The notes: generated by a model from the sequence alone, not told the origin. A stretch of DNA of 19,463 nt from Atopobiaceae bacterium (GCA_017510875.1 JAFWLX010000280.1:1-19463), one strand, 5' to 3'. Shown: positions 1-7,367, counted from the first letter of the stretch. Numbers and translations are program-made.

Positions 1-74
1 GCCGTCCGGCCGGGCCGTGCAAGGTAACTGTAGCGCTACTGCTCAAACCCACCACAAGAGAAGGGAAGGGAGCC

Positions 75-608
75 GTGACCCATAACATAACCAGAAGAGC
101 CATGCTTAGACTGCTGGCAGGAACGCTAGCCATGCCCTGCGTGTTGATGTTGCCCTCCCAGGCCCTTGCCGCAAAGAAGTCCTACCCCACCTATACCGTA
201 AAGGTGGACAAGGGCTACCTAGCGCTGCGCACGGCCCCTGCCTACGACGAGAGCAACGAGATTGGCGAGTTGTACACCGGCGATGTCGTACGCGTGATTG
301 ACTCCACCTCAAACAAGACCTACTGGAAGGTAAAGACCAACAAGTACCAGCAGGCCGGTTGGGTGAACAAGAACTACCTGGTACCTCAGTCAGCACCTTC
401 CGGCGAGGAATACAAGGTCACCGTTGCCAAGGGCTACCTGGCGCTGCGCACGGCCCCCGCCTACGACGAGAGCAACGAGATCGGCGAGCTGTACACCGGC
501 GACACCGTGACCGTGCAGGACAAGTCCAACGGCCAGTACTGGTGGGTGTACTCGCCCAAGTACGGCAAGAGCGGGTACGTGAACAAGGACTATCTGGTAA
601 AGAAGTAG
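75..608 (+). CDS. Secreted protein with two bacterial SH3 domains
   Basis: A 177-residue exported protein. The GTG start is preceded by a purine-rich AAGGGAAGGGAG ribosome site. Residues 1-32 form a signal peptide with a twin-arginine-like motif (TRRAMLR, residues 6-12), a hydrophobic stretch and an AxA-type end (SQALA), so Tat export is possible but Sec is not excluded. Two SH3b domains follow (about 40-103 and 113-175), each with the LALRTAP and WxxV...GYVN/GWVN signatures of this fold. SH3b domains usually bind peptidoglycan or surface polymers. There is no catalytic domain and no sortase or lipobox signal, so this is probably a soluble wall-binding protein. A 24-residue block is identical in both domains (47-70 and 120-143), showing recent duplication or conversion. 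The ligand cannot be named. Confidence 0.85.
   Translation: MTHNITRRAMLRLLAGTLAMPCVLMLPSQALAAKKSYPTYTVKVDKGYLALRTAPAYDESNEIGELYTGDVVRVIDSTSNKTYWKVKTNKYQQAGWVNKNYLVPQSAPSGEEYKVTVAKGYLALRTAPAYDESNEIGELYTGDTVTVQDKSNGQYWWVYSPKYGKSGYVNKDYLVKK
213..284 (+). repeat. Intragenic duplication, copy 1 (SH3b core)
   Basis: This 72-base block codes for 24 residues that recur exactly at 432-503. The two DNA copies differ at five bases (CTA/CTG, CCT/CCC, ATT/ATC, TTG/CTG, GAT/GAC), and all five changes are synonymous. Confidence 0.85.
432..503 (+). repeat. Intragenic duplication, copy 2 (SH3b core)
   Basis: Second copy of the 72-base SH3b block at 213-284. At each of the five differences this copy has the G or C, so it is the GC-richer version; the protein sequence is unchanged. 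Confidence 0.85.
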
Positions 609-636
609 AAGGTTGGGGATAGCCCCCTGTCACCAG

Positions 637-651
637 GCGCATGTAATGCGC
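637..651. other. Small hairpin next to the long inverted repeat
   Basis: GCGCAT-GTA-ATGCGC forms a perfect 6-bp stem with a 3-base loop, directly abutting the left arm of the long inverted repeat at 652-738. It lies 28 bases after the stop of the SH3 gene. There is no T-run, so it is not a textbook terminator; it may be part of the same repeat element. Confidence 0.45.
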
Positions 652-738
652 GGACAGTAGGGGGCAGTCCCTTTCTGTTCCATAATCCAAGGTGGAAGTC
701 AATATGTAGGAACAGAAAGGGGCTGCCCCCTACTGTCC
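652..738. repeat. Long inverted repeat, REP/MITE-like or bidirectional terminator
   Basis: Arms at 652-681 and 709-738 are 30 bases each and complementary at 29 positions; the single exception is a G:T pair in the stem. The loop is 27 bases. The arms begin GGACAGTAGGGGGCAG and end CTGCCCCCTACTGTCC. The element fills most of the gap between the SH3 gene and the GNAT gene, ending 16 bases before the GNAT start. The size and perfection suggest a non-autonomous repeat of the REP/MITE type. A transcript in either direction would form a very stable hairpin, so it could also act as a terminator. No transposase is nearby. Confidence 0.75.
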
Positions 739-754
739 AAGCCAGGAGATCTTC

Positions 755-1534
755 ATGTCAGATTCAGAGATTCTTGAGGTTGCACTGGAGCAACATGCAA
801 TTGACTGCAATTGCGCTCCGCAGGACTTCATGAAGAACGAGCCCGTGGTATGTACGGCACGCACATCTCCAAACGCGCGCGTGTACCTTAAGCAGCCCAT
901 CGTCTGTCACCTTGTGTCATACGGCAGCAACGTGGTGGCTTCTTGCATGGAGGAGCTTGTTGCCCCTGTCACAAAGTGGATTGCCCAGGACAGGCCTCTT
1001 CACTACCTGTTTGAGACGCCGACGCTCTATGAGCTTAACAGCATTCTTGAGCCGTTTGGCGCACGTGCTTGCTATCAGGCCGAGTACTTTTTGCCCAGCG
1101 TCGACGCAGTGTTTGGCGTAGACCTCTCCTGCCCTTATGAGCTGCGCATTCTTGGGCCAGAGGATTTCCGTAAGCTATATCTTCCCGCTTGGTCCAATGC
1201 GCTTTGCAGCGAAAGGCCCCAACTCGACATGTTGGGTGTTGGTGCCTACAACGGAGACACGCTCGTAGGGCTTGCCGGCTGTTCTGCAGATTGCGCACAG
1301 ATGTGGCAGATAGGAATAGACGTACTGCCTGCCTATCGTCGTCAAGCTATTGCCTCCGCGCTTACCAACCGCTTGGCACGTGAGACGTTTGAGCGTGGAA
1401 AGATACCGTTCTATTGCGCCGCATGGAGCAACGTAAGATCGGTGCGCAACGCTTTGGCCTGCGGATTCAAGCCATCTTGGGTGGAGCTTAGCGCGCGGCC
1501 CATCAAGGAGATAGAGAAGCCGTCATCTTCGTAG
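755..1534 (+). CDS. GNAT-family N-acetyltransferase
   Basis: A 259-residue protein. The ATG is preceded by AGGAG (744-748). The C-terminal half (about 129-247) carries the GNAT fold: the acetyl-CoA motif A lies in residues 187-209 (IGIDVLPAYRRQAIASAL), where the pyrophosphate loop is R-R-Q-A-I-A, Ala standing for the usual central Gly. It is followed by a WSNVRSVRNALACGF motif typical of the end of the domain. The N-terminal 125 residues are a separate region without a recognised motif, as in two-part GNAT proteins of Firmicutes and Actinobacteria. The substrate is unknown; the family acetylates small-molecule or protein amines. It stands alone, with an inverted repeat upstream and a convergent hydrolase gene downstream. 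Confidence 0.85.
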   Translation: MSDSEILEVALEQHAIDCNCAPQDFMKNEPVVCTARTSPNARVYLKQPIVCHLVSYGSNVVASCMEELVAPVTKWIAQDRPLHYLFETPTLYELNSILEPFGARACYQAEYFLPSVDAVFGVDLSCPYELRILGPEDFRKLYLPAWSNALCSERPQLDMLGVGAYNGDTLVGLAGCSADCAQMWQIGIDVLPAYRRQAIASALTNRLARETFERGKIPFYCAAWSNVRSVRNALACGFKPSWVELSARPIKEIEKPSSS

Positions 1535-1546
1535 ACCAAAGCGCGA

Positions 1547-1588
1547 GTACGCTAACCGTACGCTAGCCATCGTGTGGTACGTTAGTAC
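1547..1588. terminator. Imperfect hairpin between convergent genes
   Basis: Three short complementary segments pair in order: GTAC 1547-1550 with 1585-1588, TAAC 1553-1556 with GTTA 1581-1584, and GTAC 1558-1561 with 1577-1580, with one- or two-base bulges. It sits in the 64-base gap where the GNAT gene and the family 3 glycosidase gene converge, so a bidirectional terminator is likely. There is no T-run. Confidence 0.4.
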
Positions 1589-1598
1589 GGCGCAGGCG

Positions 1599-4193
1599 TT
1601 AACCCATCCGCTCTCTATCTGTGTCCCTGAGCATCTTTGCACTAACGGCGTTCCCAAGAGCATTGGACACCAGGGCGATGGCGGGCGGAGCAAGCAGCCA
1701 CATTGCACCCAGCGCCACGCCCGTGCCAATATCTGCGCCACAGGCAACAGCCGCCACCGGTAGCACAAGCGCACCAAGGCCCCAGCCCTGGGCCATGCGT
1801 ACGGCAACACGTACCAAGCTATGGCCCGTTGCACCGCCCATCATCTGCCCCATAGAGCGTAGGGGCATGTTGTAGGTAAACTCGACGGGCAGCTTAGGCA
1901 CCCCATTGGCCAAGTGCCTGCGTTCCACGGCCCCCAGCAGCGCGCTTGCCGCTACAAACAGCGGACTGCGGCTGTGCACGAGGTCACGGAAGGCGGTGTT
2001 CTTGTCTATAACGTGCTTGGCGGTGGGGACGTCACGGCCCAAGAGCGCGGCAAATTGTGCGTCGCTCACGCTAGCCCCGGCCACATGGCCCGTCACATAG
2101 GGCTCCATGTCCTTGCCGGCGTAGGGGTTACCCGCACCAGTGCCCGCGAGCACCACCATGCCCACCAGGCGCACGTCGTTGCTCGCAGCTGCCACGCGCA
2201 GCTCGTAGGCACCGGCCTCTACCTCCCAGCCATCAGTAGCAACGTTCCAGTAGCGAAAAGCCTCCTCGCCCAGCACAAACACCACGCGACGGGTCTCGCC
2301 TGGCTCAAGATACACCTTAGTAAAGGCCTTTAGTTCTTGCTCGGGCCTAAACACCGTGCGACGAGGCTTGGCCACGTAGAGCTGGACAACTTCGGCACCG
2401 GCAACGCAACCGGTGTTAGTAAGGTCAAAGCTCACCCGCGTGCCCGTGCCGCGCTCGCTCTCTCTGGCTTCTACCTGCAAGTTTGTGTATGTAAACATGG
2501 TATACGACAGCCCAAACCCAAAGGGGTACGCCGGCTGCACACCAACTGTCAGGCAATAGCGGTAACCCACATACAGACCCTCACGATACTCGGCCGTTCG
2601 CTTATGGCTAGGAAAGTTGCCAGCCGTGGGGCTATCGGACAGGCGGCGGTACCACGTCTCTGCCGTCTTGCCCGAGGGGTTTACGCGACCCACGAGCACG
2701 TCAAGCGCCGCCGCTGCTCCCCCCTGGCCACCCAAGGCAAGGTGGACCACCGCCCGAGCATTCTGCACCCAGTCGGTCTTGACCGACGCCCCCGCGCAGA
2801 GCAACACCACCGTGTTGGGATTGACGGCAGCTACCGTCTTCAGCAGGTCAATCTGCGCATGGGGAATACGCAGGTGCATGCGGTCGATACCCTCGGCATC
2901 AGCCGTATTGTCAAGGCCTAGGACAAGAATGGCCACGTCAGCCTGCTGCGCAAGATTCACGGCTGCCTTCTGCAAAGACTCGCTTACCGTAGTTGACGCT
3001 TCGACCTGCATGTATCCTGGCTCAATGCCCACCACCTTCAGATTTTCCTGCCCAATAAGCTGCGCCAACGTGTCAAGCCGCGTGGGATTGACCAGCGACG
3101 AACCATGCCCTTGATAGCGCGGGTGTATGGCAAACTCGCCTATGAGTGCCACCTTGGTGCCCGGTGCAAGCGGCAGCATCGGCTGTCCGCCTGGCAGCAG
3201 CCCGCGCTTCTGCGCCACCTCGTTCTTGAGAAGCACGATGGACTGCGCCGCAATATGGCGCGCCAGCTGGTGGTGGGCCTCCTTGTCAAACGCCTGCCCG
3301 CAAGCTGCGTCAACCGCAGGTTGCGTACGCAGCACCAGATGCAGAGCCTCCTCCACACGAGCGTCAAGCACCTCTTGCGAGAGACGTCCCTGCCGTACCG
3401 CAGCCGCCAACCGACGCGCCTCGCCCAGGCCAGGTGCCGGCATCTCAAAGGTTGACCCCGCAGCCACACCGGCAACGTGATCATTTGAGCCACCCCAATC
3501 GGTGACCACGGCGCCATCAAAGCCCCACTCGTCACGAAGAATCTCTTGCAACAGATGGTGCGATTCGTTGGCATACACGCCGTTGACCAGGTTGTATGCA
3601 CTCATGATGGACCACGGATGGCCCTCACGCACGGCAATCTCAAAGTTGGCAAGGTAGAGCTCGCGCAGGGTTCGCTCGTCGACAATTGAATCTGATGACA
3701 GGCGTCGCATCTCTTGGCTGTTGACAGCAAAGTGCTTGGGACAAGCCGCCACGCCTTGGCTCTGGATTCCGCGAATGTAAGCGGCGGCCATCTTGCCCGC
3801 AAGCACGGGATCCTCAGAGAAGTACTCGAAGTTACGACCGCCCAAAGGACTGCGCTTTATGTTGAGCCCTGGGCCCAATACGCAGCCCACGCCCTGGCAG
3901 GCCGCCTCCTTGCCCAGCGCCGCGCCTAAGCGCTCGCCCAGCAGCGGGTCCCAAGACTGCGCCACCGTTGCCGCCGTAGGAAAGCATGTTGCGGGGATGC
4001 TCCCGCCGGCTCCCAAGTGATTGGCAGCCTTGGGGTCCTGGTGCCGCATGCCATGAGGTCCGTCGGAAAACTGCAGCATAGGGATGCCCAAACTTGGGAT
4101 GGCATACGTGCCAAAGGCCGAGGCGCCCTGCAACAGCGCACACTTCTCCTCAAGGGTCATCTGCGCGATGATATCGTCGTATGCCCTAGACAA
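1599..4193 (-). CDS. Glycoside hydrolase family 3 (beta-glucosidase-like)
   Basis: Releases sugars from the non-reducing end of beta-glycosides. A TTG start at 4193 is chosen because AAAGGGA sits just upstream; this gives 864 residues (SRAYDDIIAQMTLEEK is the usual N-terminus). A GTG at 4244 would add 17 residues, but these would run through a GGGGAC palindrome and touch the sirtuin stop. Numbering from that GTG: the TIM-barrel domain spans about 20-310 with nucleophile Asp249 in VVTDWGGSND; the alpha/beta sandwich spans 330-560 with probable acid/base Glu451 in ADAEGIDRMHLRIP; an Fn3-like domain spans 590-700. A 180-residue tail follows, with FTYNMPLRSM and two hydrophobic stretches (about 821-838 and 843-860). 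There is no signal peptide, so it is probably intracellular or attached to the membrane from inside. The exact substrate is unknown. Confidence 0.92.
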   Translation of the reverse strand: MSRAYDDIIAQMTLEEKCALLQGASAFGTYAIPSLGIPMLQFSDGPHGMRHQDPKAANHLGAGGSIPATCFPTAATVAQSWDPLLGERLGAALGKEAACQGVGCVLGPGLNIKRSPLGGRNFEYFSEDPVLAGKMAAAYIRGIQSQGVAACPKHFAVNSQEMRRLSSDSIVDERTLRELYLANFEIAVREGHPWSIMSAYNLVNGVYANESHHLLQEILRDEWGFDGAVVTDWGGSNDHVAGVAAGSTFEMPAPGLGEARRLAAAVRQGRLSQEVLDARVEEALHLVLRTQPAVDAACGQAFDKEAHHQLARHIAAQSIVLLKNEVAQKRGLLPGGQPMLPLAPGTKVALIGEFAIHPRYQGHGSSLVNPTRLDTLAQLIGQENLKVVGIEPGYMQVEASTTVSESLQKAAVNLAQQADVAILVLGLDNTADAEGIDRMHLRIPHAQIDLLKTVAAVNPNTVVLLCAGASVKTDWVQNARAVVHLALGGQGGAAAALDVLVGRVNPSGKTAETWYRRLSDSPTAGNFPSHKRTAEYREGLYVGYRYCLTVGVQPAYPFGFGLSYTMFTYTNLQVEARESERGTGTRVSFDLTNTGCVAGAEVVQLYVAKPRRTVFRPEQELKAFTKVYLEPGETRRVVFVLGEEAFRYWNVATDGWEVEAGAYELRVAAASNDVRLVGMVVLAGTGAGNPYAGKDMEPYVTGHVAGASVSDAQFAALLGRDVPTAKHVIDKNTAFRDLVHSRSPLFVAASALLGAVERRHLANGVPKLPVEFTYNMPLRSMGQMMGGATGHSLVRVAVRMAQGWGLGALVLPVAAVACGADIGTGVALGAMWLLAPPAIALVSNALGNAVSAKMLRDTDRERMG

Positions 4194-4222
4194 CGGATTC
4201 CCTTTCGCACCTTGCGTCAGCC

Positions 4223-4235
4223 GGGGACCGTCCCC
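4223..4235. repeat. Short GGGGAC/GTCCCC palindrome
   Basis: GGGGAC-C-GTCCCC lies in the 50-base gap between the sirtuin stop and the TTG start of the glycosidase. It resembles the short REP-like palindromes scattered between genes in many GC-rich genomes. Its presence is one reason to place the glycosidase start downstream of it. Confidence 0.4.
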
Positions 4236-4243
4236 AGACAACA

Positions 4244-4981
4244 CTACCAGTCAAAGGCCTTTGCAATGTCGCAGGCGCACACCAGGTCAGCGCTTGCGTC
4301 CTGGGGTGTGGGCTGCAGGTTGCAGATCACCAGCTGATTGCCGTTGAAGTAGCGTATGAGCCCCGCTGCGGGGTACACCACCAGGCTGGTACCACCCACT
4401 ATGAGCATATCGCAGCTGGCAATTGCGCGCAGGCTGGTGCTCACCACGTCGTCGTCGAGGCTCTCCTCATACAGCACCACGTCAGGTTTTACCGGCCCAC
4501 CGCATTTCTCGCACCTTGGTATGCCAGTGGTCCCTAGCACCCACTCGGCCGAGTACACATGCCCACACCGCTGGCAGATGTTGCGATGCACCGATCCGTG
4601 CAGCTCAAGCACCATACGCGAACCCGCCGCCTGATGCAGGCCGTCTATGTTCTGCGTAACCACGGCAAGTAGCTTGCCCTGCTGTTCTAGCTCGGCCAGC
4701 TTGTAATGCGCCTTGTTGGGCTTTGCCGTAAGACAGATCATGCGCTCGCGATAGAAGTCAAAGAACTCGGCCGTATGCGTTTCGTAGAAGCTGTGCGAGA
4801 GCATGGTCTCGGGCGGATACTTAAAGTGTTGGTGATAGAGACCATCGGCGCTACGAAAGTCGGGAATGCCGCTTGCCGTAGAGACCCCCGCGCCGCCAAA
4901 GAACACCACGCGCTGGGCGCGCTCCACGCGATCCTTAAGCTCAAGCGCCGCTTCCTGCGGGTCTGTAATCGTGAGTGCCAT
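4244..4981 (-). CDS. Sirtuin NAD-dependent protein deacylase
   Basis: Removes acetyl or other acyl groups from lysines using NAD+, giving nicotinamide and O-acyl-ADP-ribose. There are 245 residues, normal for bacterial CobB/Sir2. The ATG is preceded by GGAGGGGAGAGG; the frame stays open far upstream, but that part is antisense to the lipase gene. Visible motifs: GAGVSTASGIPDFR (30-43, NAD binding), TQNIDGLH (109-116), catalytic His128 in ELHGSVH, four zinc cysteines (136, 139, 157, 160) and GGTSLVVYPAA (196-206). It lacks the Ala-Tyr-Arg-type desuccinylase signature: the loop has HQHF..PPETM and no clear Tyr-x-x-Arg, so deacetylation is more likely. It is co-directional with the glycosidase gene 50 bases downstream and divergent from the patatin gene. 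Confidence 0.93.
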   Translation of the reverse strand: MALTITDPQEAALELKDRVERAQRVVFFGGAGVSTASGIPDFRSADGLYHQHFKYPPETMLSHSFYETHTAEFFDFYRERMICLTAKPNKAHYKLAELEQQGKLLAVVTQNIDGLHQAAGSRMVLELHGSVHRNICQRCGHVYSAEWVLGTTGIPRCEKCGGPVKPDVVLYEESLDDDVVSTSLRAIASCDMLIVGGTSLVVYPAAGLIRYFNGNQLVICNLQPTPQDASADLVCACDIAKAFDW

Positions 4982-5011
4982 GTGCCTCTCCCCTCCACCA
5001 ATACACCGGAC

Positions 5012-5040
5012 AGTAGTACCATCGAGCAGATGGTAACACT
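5012..5040. promoter_or_regulatory. Inverted repeat between divergent sirtuin and lipase genes
   Basis: Arms at 5012-5023 and 5029-5040 match at 10 of 12 positions; the inner seven bases (TACCATC/GATGGTA) are perfect around a GAGCA centre. It lies in the 78-base gap between two divergent starts, the usual place for a shared operator. It also contains the alternative upstream ATG of the lipase gene, which argues for the downstream start. The binding protein is unknown. Confidence 0.45.
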
Positions 5041-5059
5041 CAAGGAGGTGTATGCCGCC

Positions 5060-5998
5060 ATGACAGATGACGTACGGGCGCGTTGTTTGGCAAACGATGG
5101 GTCGACGGCAGATCAGCTGGCAAGCAATGTGTTTGATGTGGCCCTTTGCTTTGAGGGCGGCGGGTACCGAGCCGCCTATACGGCCGGCATGGTGGTTACA
5201 CTGCTTGAGCAGGGCATCTACTTCAATGATGTCTACGGCATCTCGGCCGGCGCAAGCCACAGCTTTAACTATGTATCGCGCGATGCCCAGCGCGCCTGCA
5301 TCAGCTTTATGGGCATCGATGGCACCGAGAAGCTTGGTGGCGTGGGGTCGTTCTTGCGCGGCAAGGGCTACTTTAACGCCGACTACATGTACGGAGGCTG
5401 CTTTCGTGACGGCTTTTGCCCCTTTGATTGGGAGACCTTTGCAGCCAACCCCGCGCGCGTGACGTTTCAGGCCTTTGAGCGCGACACGGGACGCTCGGCC
5501 ATCTTCACCCGAGACGACATGCCCGATGTTTGGCACATGATCGATCGCGCGCGTGCCAGCTCGACCATTCCCATAGCCATGAAGCCCAAGCCACTTGACG
5601 GGGTGACATACTACGACGGCGGACTGGGCAAAGGCGGCGGGTTTCCTGTACACCTTGCAGAGAGCGACGGTTTTGAGCGCGCGCTGCTGGTAGCCACCCG
5701 TCCAGCCGGATATCGCAAGAAGCCGCTGTCTGCAGGCACACGCCAAATCGTACGCGCATGCTTTGCACGGTATCCGCGACTGCTTGAGGCAGTGCTCACA
5801 AGAAACGAGCGGTACAACGCCGAGCTGGACCGCATAGCGCAGCTTGAGGCTCAGGGCAAGGTCTTGGCAATACGGCCCACCACCATGCCCATAAGCAACG
5901 GAACGCTTGACACGCCCAAGCTTGAGGAAGCCTACCGCCTAGGCTATGCGCAGGCGCAGCACGAGCTGCCGCGTATCAGGGAGTTTGTAGGGCTATAA
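5060..5998 (+). CDS. Patatin-like phospholipase family protein
   Basis: A 312-residue patatin-fold lipid acyl hydrolase, resembling the bacterial YjjU/RssA type. The ATG at 5060 has AGGAGG at 5043-5048 (11-base gap); an in-frame ATG at 5030 would add 10 residues but lies inside a palindrome. Visible motifs: oxyanion-hole glycines GGGYR (33-37), nucleophile Ser62 in GISAGAS (60-66) and catalytic Asp186 in DGG (186-188), the complete Ser-Asp dyad. There is no signal peptide or membrane segment, so it acts in the cytosol or on the inner membrane face. The C-terminal 100 residues are helical and charged, as in YjjU relatives. The natural lipid substrate is not known. Confidence 0.9.
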   Translation: MTDDVRARCLANDGSTADQLASNVFDVALCFEGGGYRAAYTAGMVVTLLEQGIYFNDVYGISAGASHSFNYVSRDAQRACISFMGIDGTEKLGGVGSFLRGKGYFNADYMYGGCFRDGFCPFDWETFAANPARVTFQAFERDTGRSAIFTRDDMPDVWHMIDRARASSTIPIAMKPKPLDGVTYYDGGLGKGGGFPVHLAESDGFERALLVATRPAGYRKKPLSAGTRQIVRACFARYPRLLEAVLTRNERYNAELDRIAQLEAQGKVLAIRPTTMPISNGTLDTPKLEEAYRLGYAQAQHELPRIREFVGL

Positions 5999-6048
5999 CA
6001 CGGAGGCCTTTCTCGCGTGCCAGGGCCTCGCACTCACTTCTCCTTCGA

Positions 6049-6054
6049 TATACT
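6049..6054 (+). promoter_or_regulatory. Possible -10 element for exonuclease III
   Basis: TATACT lies 31 bases before the ATG of the exonuclease gene, a suitable place for a -10 box. No convincing -35 hexamer is seen 16-18 bases upstream, so this is only a candidate. Confidence 0.3.
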
Positions 6055-6084
6055 GACAGGGTCAACCACAAAGCAAGGAGAACC

Positions 6085-6879
6085 ATGCCAGACACCACGC
6101 ACGAGCATCGTCTCATCTCTTGGAACGTCAACGGCCTGCGCGCCACCCTTAAGAAAGACCCCAGCTTTCCCCAGATATTTGAGCAGATGGGTGCCGACGT
6201 CTTTGCCATCCAAGAGACAAAGCTGCAGGACCACCAGCGCCTGAAGCTCAAGGACATCGAGTTTCCCGGCTACCACCAAACATGGAACTTTGCCGATCGC
6301 AAGGGCTACTCGGGCACCGCTGTCTTTAGCCGCACCGAGCCGCTGCAGGTAATCCGCCAGATTGGCTGCGAGGTGGCCGATGACGAGGGTCGCGTATGCG
6401 CGCTCGAGTTTCCCGAGTACTGGTTTGTCAACGTGTACACGCCCAACGCGCAAGACGGGCTACGGCGCATTGACACCCGCCTGGCCTGGGACGATGCCTA
6501 CCGCATGTTTTTGTGCGATCTGGACAAGAGCAAGCCTGTCATCACCTGCGGGGACTTTAATGTTGCCCACCAAGAGATAGATCTTAAGAACCCCGCTTCA
6601 AACCGCGGAAACCCCGGCTTTTCTGACGAGGAGCGCGAGAGCTTTGGCAAGCTGCTTGACGCCGGCTTTACCGACACCTTCCGCGCACGCCACCCCGACC
6701 TTACCGGCGCCTACAGCTGGTGGAGCTATCGTGGACGTGCCCGACAGAACAACACGGGCTGGCGCATCGACTACTTTTTGGTGAGCGATCGCATTGCCAG
6801 CCAAGTGACCGGCGCGTCAATCTATAACGAGATATTTGGCAGCGACCACTGCCCCGTGGGGCTCACGATCGAGCTATAG
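6085..6879 (+). CDS. xthA: Exodeoxyribonuclease III / AP endonuclease
   Basis: Cuts DNA at abasic sites and removes 3' blocking groups in base excision repair. At 264 residues it is the usual length. The ATG is preceded by AAGGAG with a 4-base gap. All EEP-fold active-site residues are visible: Asn14 (SWNVNGLRA), Glu44 (IQETKLQ), Tyr118 (VYTPN), Asp157 and Asn159 (CGDFNVAH), Asp229 (GWRIDYFLVS), and the Asp254-His255 pair (SDHCPVGL). The WWSYRGRARQNNTGWRIDY segment is typical of the ExoA/XthA branch. It is a single gene between the lipase and a palindrome-rich spacer. The start and function are secure; whether exonuclease or AP endonuclease activity dominates cannot be told. Confidence 0.95.
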   Translation: MPDTTHEHRLISWNVNGLRATLKKDPSFPQIFEQMGADVFAIQETKLQDHQRLKLKDIEFPGYHQTWNFADRKGYSGTAVFSRTEPLQVIRQIGCEVADDEGRVCALEFPEYWFVNVYTPNAQDGLRRIDTRLAWDDAYRMFLCDLDKSKPVITCGDFNVAHQEIDLKNPASNRGNPGFSDEERESFGKLLDAGFTDTFRARHPDLTGAYSWWSYRGRARQNNTGWRIDYFLVSDRIASQVTGASIYNEIFGSDHCPVGLTIEL

Positions 6880-6962
6880 GAGGGCCGAGGGGAACGGAAG
6901 TGCGCCATCTCAGACGGAGGGGATAGAGAGCGGTGCTAGGTTTGCATTCCCTCGCCCTCAGA

Positions 6963-7068
6963 AAATCGTGCCCAAATCCGCTCTTAGGATTTGTGAAATC
7001 GGGTCCACTCTACCCTCCGCGAGTGGACCCGATTTTGCATTGGCCAAGAACAGGTTTGGGCACGATTT
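6963..7068. repeat. Nested double inverted repeat; inner hairpin is terminator-like
   Basis: Outer arms AAATCGTGCCCAAA (6963-6976) and TTTGGGCACGATTT (7055-7068) are perfect, 14 bp. Inside them are perfect 15-bp arms AAATCGGGTCCACTC (6996-7010) and GAGTGGACCCGATTT (7021-7035) around a 10-base loop. Outer and inner arms share the AAATCG...CGATTT ends, so one may derive from the other. The inner hairpin, ending in GATTTT, would work as a rho-independent terminator for the exonuclease gene and, read from the other strand, in reverse. The spacers between inner and outer arms are both 19 bases. This symmetric layout is more elaborate than a simple terminator and suggests a dispersed repeat or structured RNA. 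Confidence 0.75.
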
Positions 7069-7367
7069 CCTAGCCGCCTCGCGTGCCAAGGGACTTGCCG
7101 CACAAGTCAATCTGCTTGAAGTAATCAGAGTCTCGTCTTTTACTCTCGGGCATCTTTGCCTTTGATTAGGGGCTTGTAACAAAAGGGTGCCGGAGCGGAT
7201 CCCCGGAAAGGGGGTAGAGGCAACACCATTAAGTTAAGATGAGGCTGGGCGATGCGCATGACTGACCCACCGACAGCGGAGCCCACCTTCGCGTCCCGTC
7301 CCCTCTGTCCCAGCCCTTGTATACTTGCAGAGGACAGACGGGTGGTCTTTACGCGAAAGGGCGGAGC
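7069..7367. other. Intergenic spacer without a recognisable gene
   Basis: About 300 bases between the nested palindrome and the alpha/beta hydrolase start. Short frames cross it on both strands, but none has a ribosome site or a recognisable protein. Visible are a small palindromic stretch near 7190-7207 (CCGGAGCGGATCCCCGG) and a TATACT hexamer at 7320. The codon pattern is unlike the flanking genes. Confidence 0.5.
7320..7325 (+). promoter_or_regulatory. Possible -10 element for alpha/beta hydrolase
   Basis: TATACT (within TTGTATACTTG) lies 43 bases before the chosen GTG start. No clear -35 box is present at the proper distance, so support is weak. Confidence 0.3.

Noticed and set aside
4706..5029. 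Upstream in-frame extension of the patatin-like gene
   Set aside because: It lies antisense to the sirtuin and has no lipase features; the start at 5060 follows AGGAGG.
4982..5746. Upstream in-frame extension of the sirtuin on the minus strand (about 255 codons)
   Set aside because: It is antisense to the patatin-like gene, matches no protein family, and the internal ATG at 4981 has a strong ribosome site and the normal sirtuin N-terminus.
6836..7165. 109-codon plus-strand frame over the nested palindrome
   Set aside because: It overlaps the end of the exonuclease gene, has no ribosome site, and most of it is the inverted repeat; probably chance coding across a repeat.
7180..7260. Possible tRNA or small RNA in the spacer before the alpha/beta hydrolase
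   Set aside because: No cloverleaf, T-loop GGTTCGA-type sequence or CCA end could be found.
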